DNA of 64,000 nt from Spirosoma oryzicola (GTDB lineage: Bacteria > Bacteroidota > Bacteroidia > Cytophagales > Spirosomataceae): NCBI RefSeq assembly GCF_021233055.1, contig NZ_CP089538.1, forward strand, positions 849,501-913,500, in the 5' to 3' direction. Under the pieces are notes generated by a model. That model did no database searches. It saw only the letters and a program-made list of their open reading frames with translations, and was not told where the DNA came from. Numbering within the stretch: position 1 is the stretch's first letter; each line of letters opens with the position of its first letter. Positions 10,123-18,880 of this stretch are shown one piece after another. A program made the position numbers and the translations under genes.

Positions 10123-10863
10123 TTAGCCCAGGAACGGTTTTACGATGGCTAGCACCTGATCACTCGTCAGGGGTTCATCGAATGCTTGACGAATGGCATC
10201 GTCCGACTTGCCCGTCAAGGTTTTCAGGTTAATTCCAGCTTGGGTAAACGAGGTCTGTGTCGTATCGGAGACCCACCCCTTCAGGCCTTGCATCCGGCGA
10301 ATTTCTGACGCGTGCCGCGCTTCGACGGAGTGAATTTGCAGCGCTATCTGTAGAATATCTTTGTCGTTGATAAGTCTACCTGCCTGGCCTTTGTACGCCT
10401 GAACGCCCGTATCTTCGAAGGCGCGAGCAGTGGTTAGAAAGGAGGTTGTGTAATTGGTAAAAGTACCCGTCGGAAATTTAAACGTTGGTTTTGCCACAGC
10501 AGCCGCACCGAGAGCTGTTTTCAGTAGATTGACGTGCGCCGTTTCGTGCTTGCTAATCTGGCTGATAACGGTTCGATCCGTCGATGGAATAAGACCCGAT
10601 GCCGCAAGACCCGCCTTATAAAATTCATCTTCGAGGTATTCGAGTGTCAGCGCGAAATTAGCCACCTCGATAGCCGCTTGCGAAGGCGTGGTTGTACCCT
10701 GGGCAAACGCTTGGTTGAACGAAGTCGCTACGAGCGTTGGAACAGCCGCAGCGGCCAGGTTCGTGCCGAATTTGATCAGGTTGCGACGCGAGTAAAAGCT
10801 GTACCGCTCGTTCGCTTCCGGATCAAGCTGCTCAATATCAGTAATTAATTTGAAAAAATTCAT
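10123..10863 (-). CDS. Exported ferritin-like domain protein
   Basis: The 246-residue protein has a twin-arginine style signal (SRRNLIKFG, then AAAAVPTLVATSFNQAFAQG), so it probably acts outside the cytoplasm. The rest is a four-helix ferritin-like bundle. Candidate metal ligands sit in each helix: E in LEYLEDEFY, the ExxH of SKHETAHVNLL, E in ARAFEDTGVQAY, and the ExxH of SVEARHASEIR. Such proteins belong to the ferritin-like/desiccation-related group (Pfam Ferritin_2), whose exact role is poorly known; iron binding or peroxide protection is an inference. It lies 16 bases after a paralogous gene on the same strand and is followed by a terminator, so the two form an operon. Confidence 0.85.
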   Translation of the reverse strand: MNFFKLITDIEQLDPEANERYSFYSRRNLIKFGTNLAAAAVPTLVATSFNQAFAQGTTTPSQAAIEVANFALTLEYLEDEFYKAGLAASGLIPSTDRTVISQISKHETAHVNLLKTALGAAAVAKPTFKFPTGTFTNYTTSFLTTARAFEDTGVQAYKGQAGRLINDKDILQIALQIHSVEARHASEIRRMQGLKGWVSDTTQTSFTQAGINLKTLTGKSDDAIRQAFDEPLTSDQVLAIVKPFLG

Positions 10864-10879
10864 GACGTTGGGGTGGGGT

Positions 10880-11599
10880 TTAAGCCGTTGGAAGATTAGA
10901 ACCGCTCAGTGGCGTTTGCACAAATTTCTGCGCTGTTGGCAGTATGTCAGCGGGCTTGGTGGCTGGGTCGAGACCCGTCGTGGGAGCAACAACATCATCA
11001 CCCGCGAAGTCGGCTGATCTTGGGTTAATCAGATCCCGGATAGCCGCAGCATGCCGGGCTTCTACCGATACGATCTTACCAGCCAGCAGCAGGTAGTTCG
11101 CATCTTTGATGAGTCGGCCCGCACCATTGTAAGCCGCTACGCCCAAATCTTCAAACGCTTTCGCCGTACCCAACACACTTGTCCGATCGCTGAAGTTGAT
11201 GCCCGTAAAGTTGGGCGTTAAGTCGGCAATTCGGTTGGCGGCTGGGATGGCCGCTTTGAAAAACTCGCGGTGAATGATTTCGTGATCGCGAATGTCGGTC
11301 AGAAGCGTTTTTTCCGCGTCGCTCATGTTCGTGTACGGCGTGGCAATCACTTGTGTATAAAATGCGGCTTCCAGTTGTTCCAACGCGTACGCATAATTGA
11401 GAATACCTACGTCGCCCGTGCCCAGATCAACGGTTGAGGGTACGGTGGTTGGGTTTTCTTCATCTTTGCAGGAAGCTAATATCGCTCCTCCGGCTACCGC
11501 AGCTCCCGCATACCGCAGAAACAACCGGCGTCCTACCATCACTGGCTCTAACTGACCCGGCAGCATGGATAGGCCCGAATCTTTCTGTTCTTGATTCAT
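10880..11599 (-). CDS. Ferritin-like domain lipoprotein
   Basis: This 239-residue paralogue of the next gene has a twin-arginine-like start (GRRLFLRYAG) followed by a lipobox (AILASC, Cys near residue 44), so it is probably a lipid-anchored envelope protein. The ferritin-like bundle shows the same ligand pattern: LEQLEAAFY, RDHEIIHREFF, AKAFEDLGVAAY and SVEARHAAAIR. It is the first gene of a two-gene operon; the pair gives one anchored and one apparently soluble version of the same fold. Function is inferred only from the fold. A dinuclear iron site is likely, given the two ExxH motifs. Confidence 0.85.
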   Translation of the reverse strand: MNQEQKDSGLSMLPGQLEPVMVGRRLFLRYAGAAVAGGAILASCKDEENPTTVPSTVDLGTGDVGILNYAYALEQLEAAFYTQVIATPYTNMSDAEKTLLTDIRDHEIIHREFFKAAIPAANRIADLTPNFTGINFSDRTSVLGTAKAFEDLGVAAYNGAGRLIKDANYLLLAGKIVSVEARHAAAIRDLINPRSADFAGDDVVAPTTGLDPATKPADILPTAQKFVQTPLSGSNLPTA

Positions 11600-11848
11600 G
11601 TTGGAAAACGTTATGTGTGTCGAAAAGACCGTCGTTTTTCAGACGATGTACTACACTTACGGCGACCGCTTACACTTGGATTCATTGACAAGCAGAAAGA
11701 AGAGTTTGATAGTCTGAATGAGTAGTTGTCTTACACGAAAGAGGACGTGGCTAATAGACAGTCGATGAAAAGCTGTAGTAAAACCTACATCCTGGGAAAA
11801 ACAAAGGGTCATTCGGGCTGTTTGGACTGAATAGCAACGCTAAACAAC

Positions 11849-12343
11849 ATGATTCGATCCTACCTGAATGCATTTCAAATAGGTATAGTAGCGGGCATGC
11901 GTGCCTTGTCGGCTCCGGCGATGGTTAGTCATAAACTGGCTCAGATGCAGCCAGATCCGCTGCCTGATTCAAAACTTCATAGCCTGGCATCACCAAAGAC
12001 GGCAACTGTACTAAAAGTGATGGCTGTTGGCGAACTGATTGGCGACAAACTACCCAATACGCCAAACCGAACTGAGCCGTCATCCGTAGTCGGGCGAATG
12101 GCTTCGGGTGCTTTATCGGGGGCAGCCCTCAGCGAAGTTGACGGAAGAGACGCTCGCTATGGAGCAGCGGTGGGTGCTGCGGGCGCGATTGTCGGCACGT
12201 TTGCATTCTTCCATCTTCGGCGCTGGCTCACGCACGAACAAGGTCTGCCTGATCCGGTGGTTGCGTTGGCCGAGGATGTTATTGCCGTTGGAACGGCGTG
12301 GCGACTAATTCACCAGTCTAAACCGGCTGATGTTGCCGCTTAA
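11849..12343 (+). CDS. DUF4126 family membrane protein
   Basis: This small protein (164 residues) is rich in Gly and Ala and has several weakly hydrophobic helices: FQIGIVAGMRALSAPAM at the N-terminus, ASGALSGAALS in the middle and AAVGAAGAIVGTFAFF later. The pattern matches the DUF4126 family, which has no assigned role. The repeated Gly/Ala helices suggest a small inner-membrane protein. It stands alone, transcribed away from the ferritin-like operon, and ends at a strong terminator just before the thrA promoter. Confidence 0.75.
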   Translation: MIRSYLNAFQIGIVAGMRALSAPAMVSHKLAQMQPDPLPDSKLHSLASPKTATVLKVMAVGELIGDKLPNTPNRTEPSSVVGRMASGALSGAALSEVDGRDARYGAAVGAAGAIVGTFAFFHLRRWLTHEQGLPDPVVALAEDVIAVGTAWRLIHQSKPADVAA

Positions 12344-12364
12344 CCTACCCGCACAAACAGGCAG

Positions 12365-12401
12365 AACAGAAAAGGCGCGTCGGAGATGCGCCTTTTCTGT
12401 T
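12365..12401 (+). terminator. Rho-independent terminator after the DUF4126 gene
   Basis: A perfect 12-bp stem (CAGAAAAGGCGC with GCGCCTTTTCTG) closes a nine-base loop. It lies 22 bases after the stop codon at 12343. Its end touches the -33 element of the thrA promoter. Confidence 0.8.
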
Positions 12402-12428
12402 TGAAATCTAGTCATCGTATTATCTTTG
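12400..12428 (+). promoter_or_regulatory. Probable thrA promoter (Bacteroidota type)
   Basis: TTTG (12400-12403), a 17-base spacer and TATCTTTG (12421-12428) match the Bacteroidota consensus TTTG-N17-23-TAnnTTTG. Transcription would start near 12435, giving thrA a leader of roughly 100 bases. No leader peptide rich in Thr or Ile codons was found. Confidence 0.6.
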
Positions 12429-12532
12429 CCCTCCCAATATTACCTTCTTCAACGGCATCTTAATAACTTGCGTAAAGCGGCCCGACGGCTAGCGGCCAGT
12501 CTTTCGCTTATTCACTCTTTCGCTTTTTCGTA

Positions 12533-15004
12533 ATGCAGGTTCTGAAATTTGGCGGTACATCAGTTGGCTCCGTAGACAGTATCAAACAGGTTATCCAGAT
12601 TATTGACAATCACCGCCGTGGCGACGAACCACAAAATGGTGGTCAGATAATAGTCGTGTTTTCAGCGATGGGTGGGGTTACCAATCAACTCATCGAAATT
12701 GGCCGCATGGCTACCACGGGTAATACGGACTATATGGAACTGGTTCGCCGTATCGAAGACCGGCATTTCAATGTGATCAAAGCGCTGATTCCGGTAAAAG
12801 AGCAAAGCAAAGTATTTGCGCATGTGCGGGGAATTATCAACGAGCTTGAAGATTTGCTGCGGGGCGTATCGCTCATTCGGGAATTGTCGCTTCGTACGCT
12901 CGACCTGATTACTAGTTTTGGGGAGCGGTTATCCACAACGGTCATTACCGAATGTGTAAAAAGTAAGGGAATCCCGGCGCAGTTTCTGGACGCCCGGACG
13001 ATTATCAAAACTGACGCACAGTTCGGTCAGGCCGAGGTTAACTATACGCTGACGAATCAGCTGATTCAGGAGCATTTTGCGAAAACGACGGATATTCAGA
13101 TGGTGACGGGCTTCATTGGCTCAACCGAAAAAAATGAAACGACAACGCTTGGCCGGGGTGGTTCTGATTACACCGCGTCGATTATTGGAGCCGCGCTGAA
13201 CGCCGACATCATCGACATCTGGACTGATGTGGACGGCATGATGACGGCTGATCCGCGCAAAGTGCCCAACGCGTTTAACATTCCGACCATCACCTACGCC
13301 GAAGCGATGGAACTGTCGCACTTTGGTGCCAAAGTGATTTACCCGCCCAGCCTGCAACCTGCTTTCGCCCGAAACATCCCGATTCGGGTGTTAAATACCT
13401 TCAACGCTACGCATTCCGGCACCATCGTTAGTCGGACAGCCGAACGACGCCAGTATACCATTACCGGCATTTCGAGCATCGATGATGTAGCGCTTGTCAA
13501 CGTACAAGGCTCCGGTATGATCGGAGTAGCGGGGGTGTCAGCCAAGTTGTTTGGGGTGCTGGCGGCTCATAAAATCAGCGTGATTCTGATTTCGCAGGCT
13601 TCGTCGGAACACTCCATCTGTTTTGCCATTGACCCGCGCGGTGCCGAAAACGTAAAGGCCATTCTGGATACTGAGTTCGCCACTGAAATCAGCCACGGGC
13701 ACATCGACAACATTACAATCGAGCGTGATTTATCGGTGATTGCTACGGTGGGTGAGGGGATGAAAAAAAGCTCCGGTATCGCGGGCAAACTGTTCTCCGT
13801 ACTCGGTAAAAACGGGGTTAATATCGTTGCCGTAGCGCAGGGGTCGTCCGAGATCAACATATCGGTGGTTATCAACAAAAATAACCTGTCGAAAGCGCTC
13901 AACGCCCTGCACAACATCTTTTTCCAGTCCGAAGCGCGGGTGCTGAATCTGTATCTGGTGGGTACGGGTTTGATCGGAAAGACGCTGCTCAAACAGATCT
14001 TCAGCCAGTTTGATTTTCTGCGTACCGAGAAGCTGCTAAAGGTTTGTGTCGTCGGCATGACAAACACCAAAAAGATGCTGCTTGATCCGAAAGGAATCGC
14101 GCTTGACGATTGGCATGAGCGGCTGCTGACGGAAGGGGTTACTACATCGCTCCCCGCTTTTGTGGAGCGCATAAAAGATTACAACCTACCCAACTCGGTA
14201 TTCATCGATTGCACGTCCGACAAAGACATTGTGCAGTTTTACGAGTCGCTGCTGGATGCGAACATCTCGGTCGTCACACCCAATAAAGTAGCCAATTCGG
14301 GACCTTACAGCGAATACCGGCGGTTGCAGCGGACCGCCCTGAATCGGGGGGTTAAGTTTTTGTACGAAACAAACGTCGGGGCTGGGTTGCCCATCATCAA
14401 TACCGTGCAGGGCCTGATGACCGCTGGTGACCGGTTCCTGAAAATTGAAGCGATTCTATCCGGTACGTTGTCGTTTATTTTCAATACGTTCCGTCCCGGT
14501 ATCTCGTTTGCCGATGTGGTGCGGGAGGCCAAGGAAAAAGGCTATACCGAACCCGATCCGCGCGACGATCTGAGCGGTATGGACGTAGCCCGTAAAATTC
14601 TGATTCTGGCCCGCGAAGCCGGTTTCCCGCTCGAACCCGACGACATAACGATCAATACGTTGCTGCCGCAACCGTGTCTCGATGCACCGACGGTTCCGGC
14701 CTTCTTCGAGGAACTGGAACGCAACAACGATTATTTCGAAAACCTACTTGCCCAGGCCGAAACGACGGGTCAGAAGCTACGGTTTGTCGCTAGTTTTGAG
14801 AATAACAAAGCCGTGATCGGGTTGCAGCCCGTAGGTGTTGATCACCCTTTTTATCAATTGACCGGGGCCGACAACATTGTTTCGTTTACAACGGAGCGCT
14901 ACAAAGATCGGCCGCTGGTAGTAAAAGGTCCCGGTGCCGGAGCGGAGGTAACGGCTTCGGGCGTGTTTGCCGACGTTGTCAGTATTGGTAGCTACCTGGC
15001 GTAA
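12533..15004 (+). CDS. thrA: Bifunctional aspartokinase / homoserine dehydrogenase
   Basis: This enzyme phosphorylates aspartate and later reduces aspartate semialdehyde to homoserine, the first and third steps of the threonine/methionine branch. The 823 residues fit the fused ThrA/MetL form. Residues about 1-300 are the kinase, with KFGGTSVGSV at 5 and GRGGSDYTASIIGAAL. About 310-460 are paired ACT regulatory domains (VNVQGSGMIGVAGV, VATVGEGMKKSSGIAGKLF). From about 476 follows the NAD-binding homoserine dehydrogenase (VGTGLIGKTLL, TNVGAGLPIINTVQGLM, LSGTLSFIFNTF, KEKGYTEPDPRDDLSGMD). thrB and thrC do not follow. Its TAA directly abuts the stop codon of a convergent lipoprotein gene. Confidence 0.97.
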   Translation: MQVLKFGGTSVGSVDSIKQVIQIIDNHRRGDEPQNGGQIIVVFSAMGGVTNQLIEIGRMATTGNTDYMELVRRIEDRHFNVIKALIPVKEQSKVFAHVRGIINELEDLLRGVSLIRELSLRTLDLITSFGERLSTTVITECVKSKGIPAQFLDARTIIKTDAQFGQAEVNYTLTNQLIQEHFAKTTDIQMVTGFIGSTEKNETTTLGRGGSDYTASIIGAALNADIIDIWTDVDGMMTADPRKVPNAFNIPTITYAEAMELSHFGAKVIYPPSLQPAFARNIPIRVLNTFNATHSGTIVSRTAERRQYTITGISSIDDVALVNVQGSGMIGVAGVSAKLFGVLAAHKISVILISQASSEHSICFAIDPRGAENVKAILDTEFATEISHGHIDNITIERDLSVIATVGEGMKKSSGIAGKLFSVLGKNGVNIVAVAQGSSEINISVVINKNNLSKALNALHNIFFQSEARVLNLYLVGTGLIGKTLLKQIFSQFDFLRTEKLLKVCVVGMTNTKKMLLDPKGIALDDWHERLLTEGVTTSLPAFVERIKDYNLPNSVFIDCTSDKDIVQFYESLLDANISVVTPNKVANSGPYSEYRRLQRTALNRGVKFLYETNVGAGLPIINTVQGLMTAGDRFLKIEAILSGTLSFIFNTFRPGISFADVVREAKEKGYTEPDPRDDLSGMDVARKILILAREAGFPLEPDDITINTLLPQPCLDAPTVPAFFEELERNNDYFENLLAQAETTGQKLRFVASFENNKAVIGLQPVGVDHPFYQLTGADNIVSFTTERYKDRPLVVKGPGAGAEVTASGVFADVVSIGSYLA

Positions 15005-15868
15005 CTACTCGCATACGTACGAAAAGGTCTGTTTGTTATTCTTGGTCACCGGGTTCGGAACGCTTGCTTGAAAGAGCCGGGCGTTCTGATCCTGGCTCAC
15101 CACCTTGTTCTCGGCGTCGTAGACCGGCGTGAAGGTTGACGATTCGCGGATGTTTGATCGGGAGCCGTTGTTGATGTTATACGATTGTAAAGCGGTGCAG
15201 TTGTTTGCGTGCCAGAGACGCCCCGGACGCGTTTCAATGGGCTGACTCAAGGCAACTACCGTCAGCAAAGGCAGCTCTAAAAACCGCTTGTAAGCAGATG
15301 GCTTCGTATCAAATTGGTACTCGGTCTCCTGCTCCACAACTGATCCGTCATTCAGCGTAAACCGAGCGCGTTCGAGGGAAAGATTTCCGGTATTGTCGTA
15401 CACAAAGGTGTAAGCTCGTTGGGTGGTCAGCGAATTGTTGGGCAATACCCGGCGGTCTTCAACGATTTTTGTCATACGCCCCGATTCGTTGTATTCCATG
15501 CTAAACGTTGATTGAACAGTACCGTTCAGGCTCAACGTCGAGCTGGTTGGCTTCGTCCCTGATCCATAGCCCAGTGTAATCACCCGTTGCCCGTTCGTCG
15601 CCCGAACAACCCGGTCGTTGGTATATTCAACCACGTACACAGCGTCCGACTGCGTTGACTTTTCTGTGATAGAAGTCAGCTTACTGCCCGTATACGTAAA
15701 AAAGCGGTTTAGCTCGTCCGTTAGTTTGCCGCTGCTTTCCACCAATTGATCCGTCGCGCTGGTTAACAGACACGTTGAAATTACCGGATTTTCTTCCGGC
15801 TGGCAACCCAACAGAGCTACCGGTAAAAAAGCGATCAATAAGCGAATTAGTAAAATTTTAGTTTTCAT
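15005..15868 (-). CDS. Putative lipoprotein with YD-like repeats
   Basis: The 287-residue protein starts at the ATG at 15868, which gives a clean lipoprotein signal: MKTKILLIRLLIAFL followed by VALLGC, with Cys22 as the lipidated residue. A longer reading from 16000 would add 44 residues that do not look like a signal and was not used. The mature part has short repeats such as FVYDNTGNLSLERARF and MEYNESGRMTKIVEDR, resembling the YD-type repeats of Bacteroidota lipoproteins with DUF4595-like domains. It is probably a surface or periplasmic lipoprotein of unknown role. Its stop codon abuts that of thrA on the opposite strand. Confidence 0.7.
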   Translation of the reverse strand: MKTKILLIRLLIAFLPVALLGCQPEENPVISTCLLTSATDQLVESSGKLTDELNRFFTYTGSKLTSITEKSTQSDAVYVVEYTNDRVVRATNGQRVITLGYGSGTKPTSSTLSLNGTVQSTFSMEYNESGRMTKIVEDRRVLPNNSLTTQRAYTFVYDNTGNLSLERARFTLNDGSVVEQETEYQFDTKPSAYKRFLELPLLTVVALSQPIETRPGRLWHANNCTALQSYNINNGSRSNIRESSTFTPVYDAENKVVSQDQNARLFQASVPNPVTKNNKQTFSYVCE

Positions 15869-16028
15869 AAACAGCTGGCTAACTACTAGCAAATGTAGGG
15901 TTCTCTCGGGCCTTTCCCTACCGATAAGCTCAAAAAATTGTAGCTTCGCAGTAGGATAAAACGCTTCCGCAAATCGGGCTTCTGCGCAGTCCTGAACCAT
16001 AAAAACAAAGAAAATTCGTTGTATTTAC

Positions 16029-17624
16029 GTGCTAAAAGAACCCCATCAGCAACCACTCATTGAAAGCATCCGCGCCATTGATCACGCCGAAGCGGTCCGG
16101 CGTTTTTTTGGCTTGCTGAAGGAGTTGATCGATATCATTAATCTTCCTAATGGCGACGCCCGACTCGCCTTTACGCCCGGTCGACGTGGTAAGGGAGCAA
16201 TCTCGGCGGATATCAATTTCTTTCAGGCGCTGCGTATCCATAAACCTCGTCGGGCGGGCGAAGTTGAGTATCATCTGACCGTGAAAAAAACGTGTCAGGA
16301 ACGGCTGAAAAGCATTGAAGAACTGGTTTTTGAACCGCTAACCGAAAAGTCGGATTACCTGGCGGTGATTATTGGCCAGTCGAATTATCATTTGCTGTAT
16401 CAGCCAACGCTTCGAACGTGCTGGGAAGATTGTCTGCTCGAACTGGTAGAAAGCAACAAACGGGGGCCGCATTCAGTGCGGCACAACGCCGACGTGTACC
16501 GGGCTGCCGAAGACGAAGCTTTTCTGAGCGATTTGATTCGCCTGGCGGATGATCCTTCGCTGGCTGAACGGGGGCTGTCTGGTCAAAGCGTTGAAGAGCC
16601 CGAAGCCGAGTATGGTGTTCAACCCGAGTTACCAGACCAACCGCATAACTTGATCTTGTTTGGGCCGCCGGGTACGGGTAAAACGTTTGCGTTACAGCCT
16701 TATTTGCAGAAGGAAAATACGAATCTGATTACGTTCCATCCGTCGTATAGCTACGAGGAGTTTGTGGAAGGTATCCGGCCCGAAGTGCACAACGGACAGA
16801 TCAGCTACCGAATTCGCAAAGGTATTTTTTACAAAGCCTGTCTGTCGGCCATGCAGCAGGCTGGCTACGGCTCGTTTGGCGACTGCCTGGGCGATACGCC
16901 TGAAAATAGGCGGGCCAAATTTCGGAAGGCTCCGGTGCATTACCTGCTCATCGATGAGGTGAACCGCGCGAATGTGGCCAGTGTCTTTGGCGATTTGATC
17001 ACGCTGCTTGAAGCGGACAAGCGACTCGGGGCTGATAACGAGTTATGGTTGACATTGCCTTACTCGCAGGAGCGGTTTGGCGTTCCGGTAAATCTGTACG
17101 TGGTTGGCACGATGAACACAACCGATCGGTCTATCGCGTTGCTGGACATTGCCCTGCGTCGGCGGTTTGCCTTTCGCGAAATGACGCCGGACCCGTCGGT
17201 ATTGGGTATGGTCGATACCATTGATCTAGCGCAGCTTCTCCGAACCCTTAACGAACGCATTGAGTACCTGCTCGACCGCGATCACCAGATTGGACACGCT
17301 TATCTGACCGGAGCAACGACGTATGCTGAATTATGCGCCATCTTCCGGGATCGGATCATCCCGCTTTTGCAGGAGTATTTTTTCAACGATTGGATAAAGA
17401 TCCAGTTCGTATTAGGTGACAACCCAGCCTGGGGAAAAGATCCGGTGGAGCGCCTGGTATGGGTTAAAAAGAAATACACAGCCCTGGCGGCTACCAAATT
17501 GTTCGGCGAGATGCCTGACACGGCCGACGAGGTAATTACGTACGAAATAAATCCGCATCTGCAACGGGCTGAGTATGATCAGATTCCCGCTGACACATTT
17601 ATTAAAATATACCACAAACAGTAA
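16029..17624 (+). CDS. McrB-like AAA+ ATPase without a partner McrC
   Basis: The C-terminal two thirds are a McrB-type AAA+ (AAA_5) motor. Walker A is GPPGTGKT at 212-219, Walker B LLIDE at 306-310, the McrB signature MNTTDRS at 362-368, and RRRF at 377-380. In McrBC systems McrB is the NTP-driven translocase and McrC the nuclease that cuts modified DNA. Here no McrC-like gene is adjacent: a divergent lipoprotein gene lies upstream and a dehydrogenase downstream. Residues 1-200 are an unassigned N-terminal region that could set target specificity. The start is GTG at 16029. No in-frame ATG or GTG precedes it before the upstream TGA at 15993. It may be a lone regulatory or defence ATPase, or use a nuclease encoded elsewhere. 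Confidence 0.85.
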   Translation: MLKEPHQQPLIESIRAIDHAEAVRRFFGLLKELIDIINLPNGDARLAFTPGRRGKGAISADINFFQALRIHKPRRAGEVEYHLTVKKTCQERLKSIEELVFEPLTEKSDYLAVIIGQSNYHLLYQPTLRTCWEDCLLELVESNKRGPHSVRHNADVYRAAEDEAFLSDLIRLADDPSLAERGLSGQSVEEPEAEYGVQPELPDQPHNLILFGPPGTGKTFALQPYLQKENTNLITFHPSYSYEEFVEGIRPEVHNGQISYRIRKGIFYKACLSAMQQAGYGSFGDCLGDTPENRRAKFRKAPVHYLLIDEVNRANVASVFGDLITLLEADKRLGADNELWLTLPYSQERFGVPVNLYVVGTMNTTDRSIALLDIALRRRFAFREMTPDPSVLGMVDTIDLAQLLRTLNERIEYLLDRDHQIGHAYLTGATTYAELCAIFRDRIIPLLQEYFFNDWIKIQFVLGDNPAWGKDPVERLVWVKKKYTALAATKLFGEMPDTADEVITYEINPHLQRAEYDQIPADTFIKIYHKQ

Positions 17625-17680
17625 CGCGGCCAACCTGTTCGCGTCATACTAATAAAGCGGATCGTTTAGCCGCGTTGTAT

Positions 17681-18712
17681 ATGAAAGCACTTGTTTTAAC
17701 GGAATATAATCATTTTGATCTGCAAGACGTCCCCAAACCGACGATCAAGCCGAATGAGGTGTTGGTACGGGTTCAGGCCGTTGGTATTTGCGGGTCCGAC
17801 GTTCACGGTATGGACGGCAGCAGTGGACGGCGTATCCCCCCGATTGTGATGGGCCACGAAGCATCGGGTATCATTGCCGAAGTGGGGGCAGAGGTGCGTG
17901 ACTGGTCAACGGGTGACCGCGTTACTTTCGACTCGACGGTCTACGCACTTGACGATTGGTACAGCCGGAAGGGCATGTACAACCTCAGCGATGGCCGCGA
18001 AGTGGTCGGTGTTTCAACGCCGGATTTCAAGCGGCAGGGGGCCTTCGCAGAATACGTTTCGGTACCGCAGCATATTTTGTACGCCGTACCCGACAACGTT
18101 TCGTTTACGCAGGCTGCGCTAGTTGAGCCCGTGGCGGTTGCCTTACACGCGGTCGGTTTGACGCCCATTCAGGTGAACGACTCTGCCGTGGTAGTTGGCT
18201 CAGGAATGATCGGGCTGTTTATTATTCAGGTGTTAAAACTGGCGGGTTGCGGTACTATTATCGCCGTCGATCTGGACGATGATCGGTTGGCACTGGCCAA
18301 AACGCTGGGCGCAACGCATACACTAAACGCCCACGAAGGTGATCTGGTAAAGCAGGTGCAGGCTCTTACCCACGGACGCGGCTCTGATGTTTCGTTCGAA
18401 GTGGTAGGGGCGGGGCCAACCGTTAAAACAGCGATCGATTGCGTTCGGAAGGGCGCGACGGTAACGCTGGTTGGTAATCTGGCCCCAACGGTAGAAGTTC
18501 CGTTGCAGGCCATCGTTACCCGGCAACTGCGGTTACAGGGTTCCTGCGCGATCAATGGTGAATACGAAGCCGCATTAGCGTTGATCTCGTCCGGGCGTAT
18601 TAACGTCGAGGCAATTTTGAGCGCTGAGGTACCGCTCGAAGAAGGTGCAGACTGGTTTCGTCGGTTATATGACAAGGAAAAAGGGTTAATCAAAGTGGTC
18701 CTCAAACCATAA
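17681..18712 (+). CDS. Zinc-type medium-chain alcohol/polyol dehydrogenase
   Basis: The 343-residue protein belongs to the medium-chain dehydrogenase family near sorbitol, threonine or galactitol-phosphate dehydrogenases. It oxidises a secondary alcohol with NAD(P). Catalytic zinc ligands are visible: Cys37 in GICGSDVHG, His59-Glu60 in MGHEASG, and Glu150 in LVEPVAVALHAV. The Rossmann motif is VVVGSGMIGLF near 171-181. The structural zinc lobe, normally C-x2-C-x2-C-x7-C, reads A89, D92, S95 and S103, so all four cysteines are gone while the spacing is kept. I start at ATG 17681; a TTG two codons earlier is also possible. It follows the McrB-like gene by 56 bases. The substrate is not predictable. 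Confidence 0.85.
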   Translation: MKALVLTEYNHFDLQDVPKPTIKPNEVLVRVQAVGICGSDVHGMDGSSGRRIPPIVMGHEASGIIAEVGAEVRDWSTGDRVTFDSTVYALDDWYSRKGMYNLSDGREVVGVSTPDFKRQGAFAEYVSVPQHILYAVPDNVSFTQAALVEPVAVALHAVGLTPIQVNDSAVVVGSGMIGLFIIQVLKLAGCGTIIAVDLDDDRLALAKTLGATHTLNAHEGDLVKQVQALTHGRGSDVSFEVVGAGPTVKTAIDCVRKGATVTLVGNLAPTVEVPLQAIVTRQLRLQGSCAINGEYEAALALISSGRINVEAILSAEVPLEEGADWFRRLYDKEKGLIKVVLKP

Positions 18713-18737
18713 TTGCATTTTCACGGATAACTTGACG

Positions 18738-18779
18738 AAAGCCGGGTTTGAATCCATTCTGGGTTAACCCGGCTTTTTT
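18738..18779 (+). terminator. Rho-independent terminator after the dehydrogenase
   Basis: AAAGCCGGGTT (18738-18748) pairs with AACCCGGCTTT (18766-18776), followed by a run of T. Confidence 0.8.
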
Positions 18780-18880
18780 GCACCAATTCGTACCACAAAA
18801 CAAGTAGATAAGTGCCCATTCTGTTCATTTGACTAAGATTGCTGGTAAAACCGCACATTGACAATTAACGAACTGCTTTT

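Noticed and set aside
12929..12937. Exact DnaA box TTATCCACA
   Set aside because: It is a single copy inside the thrA coding sequence with no others nearby.
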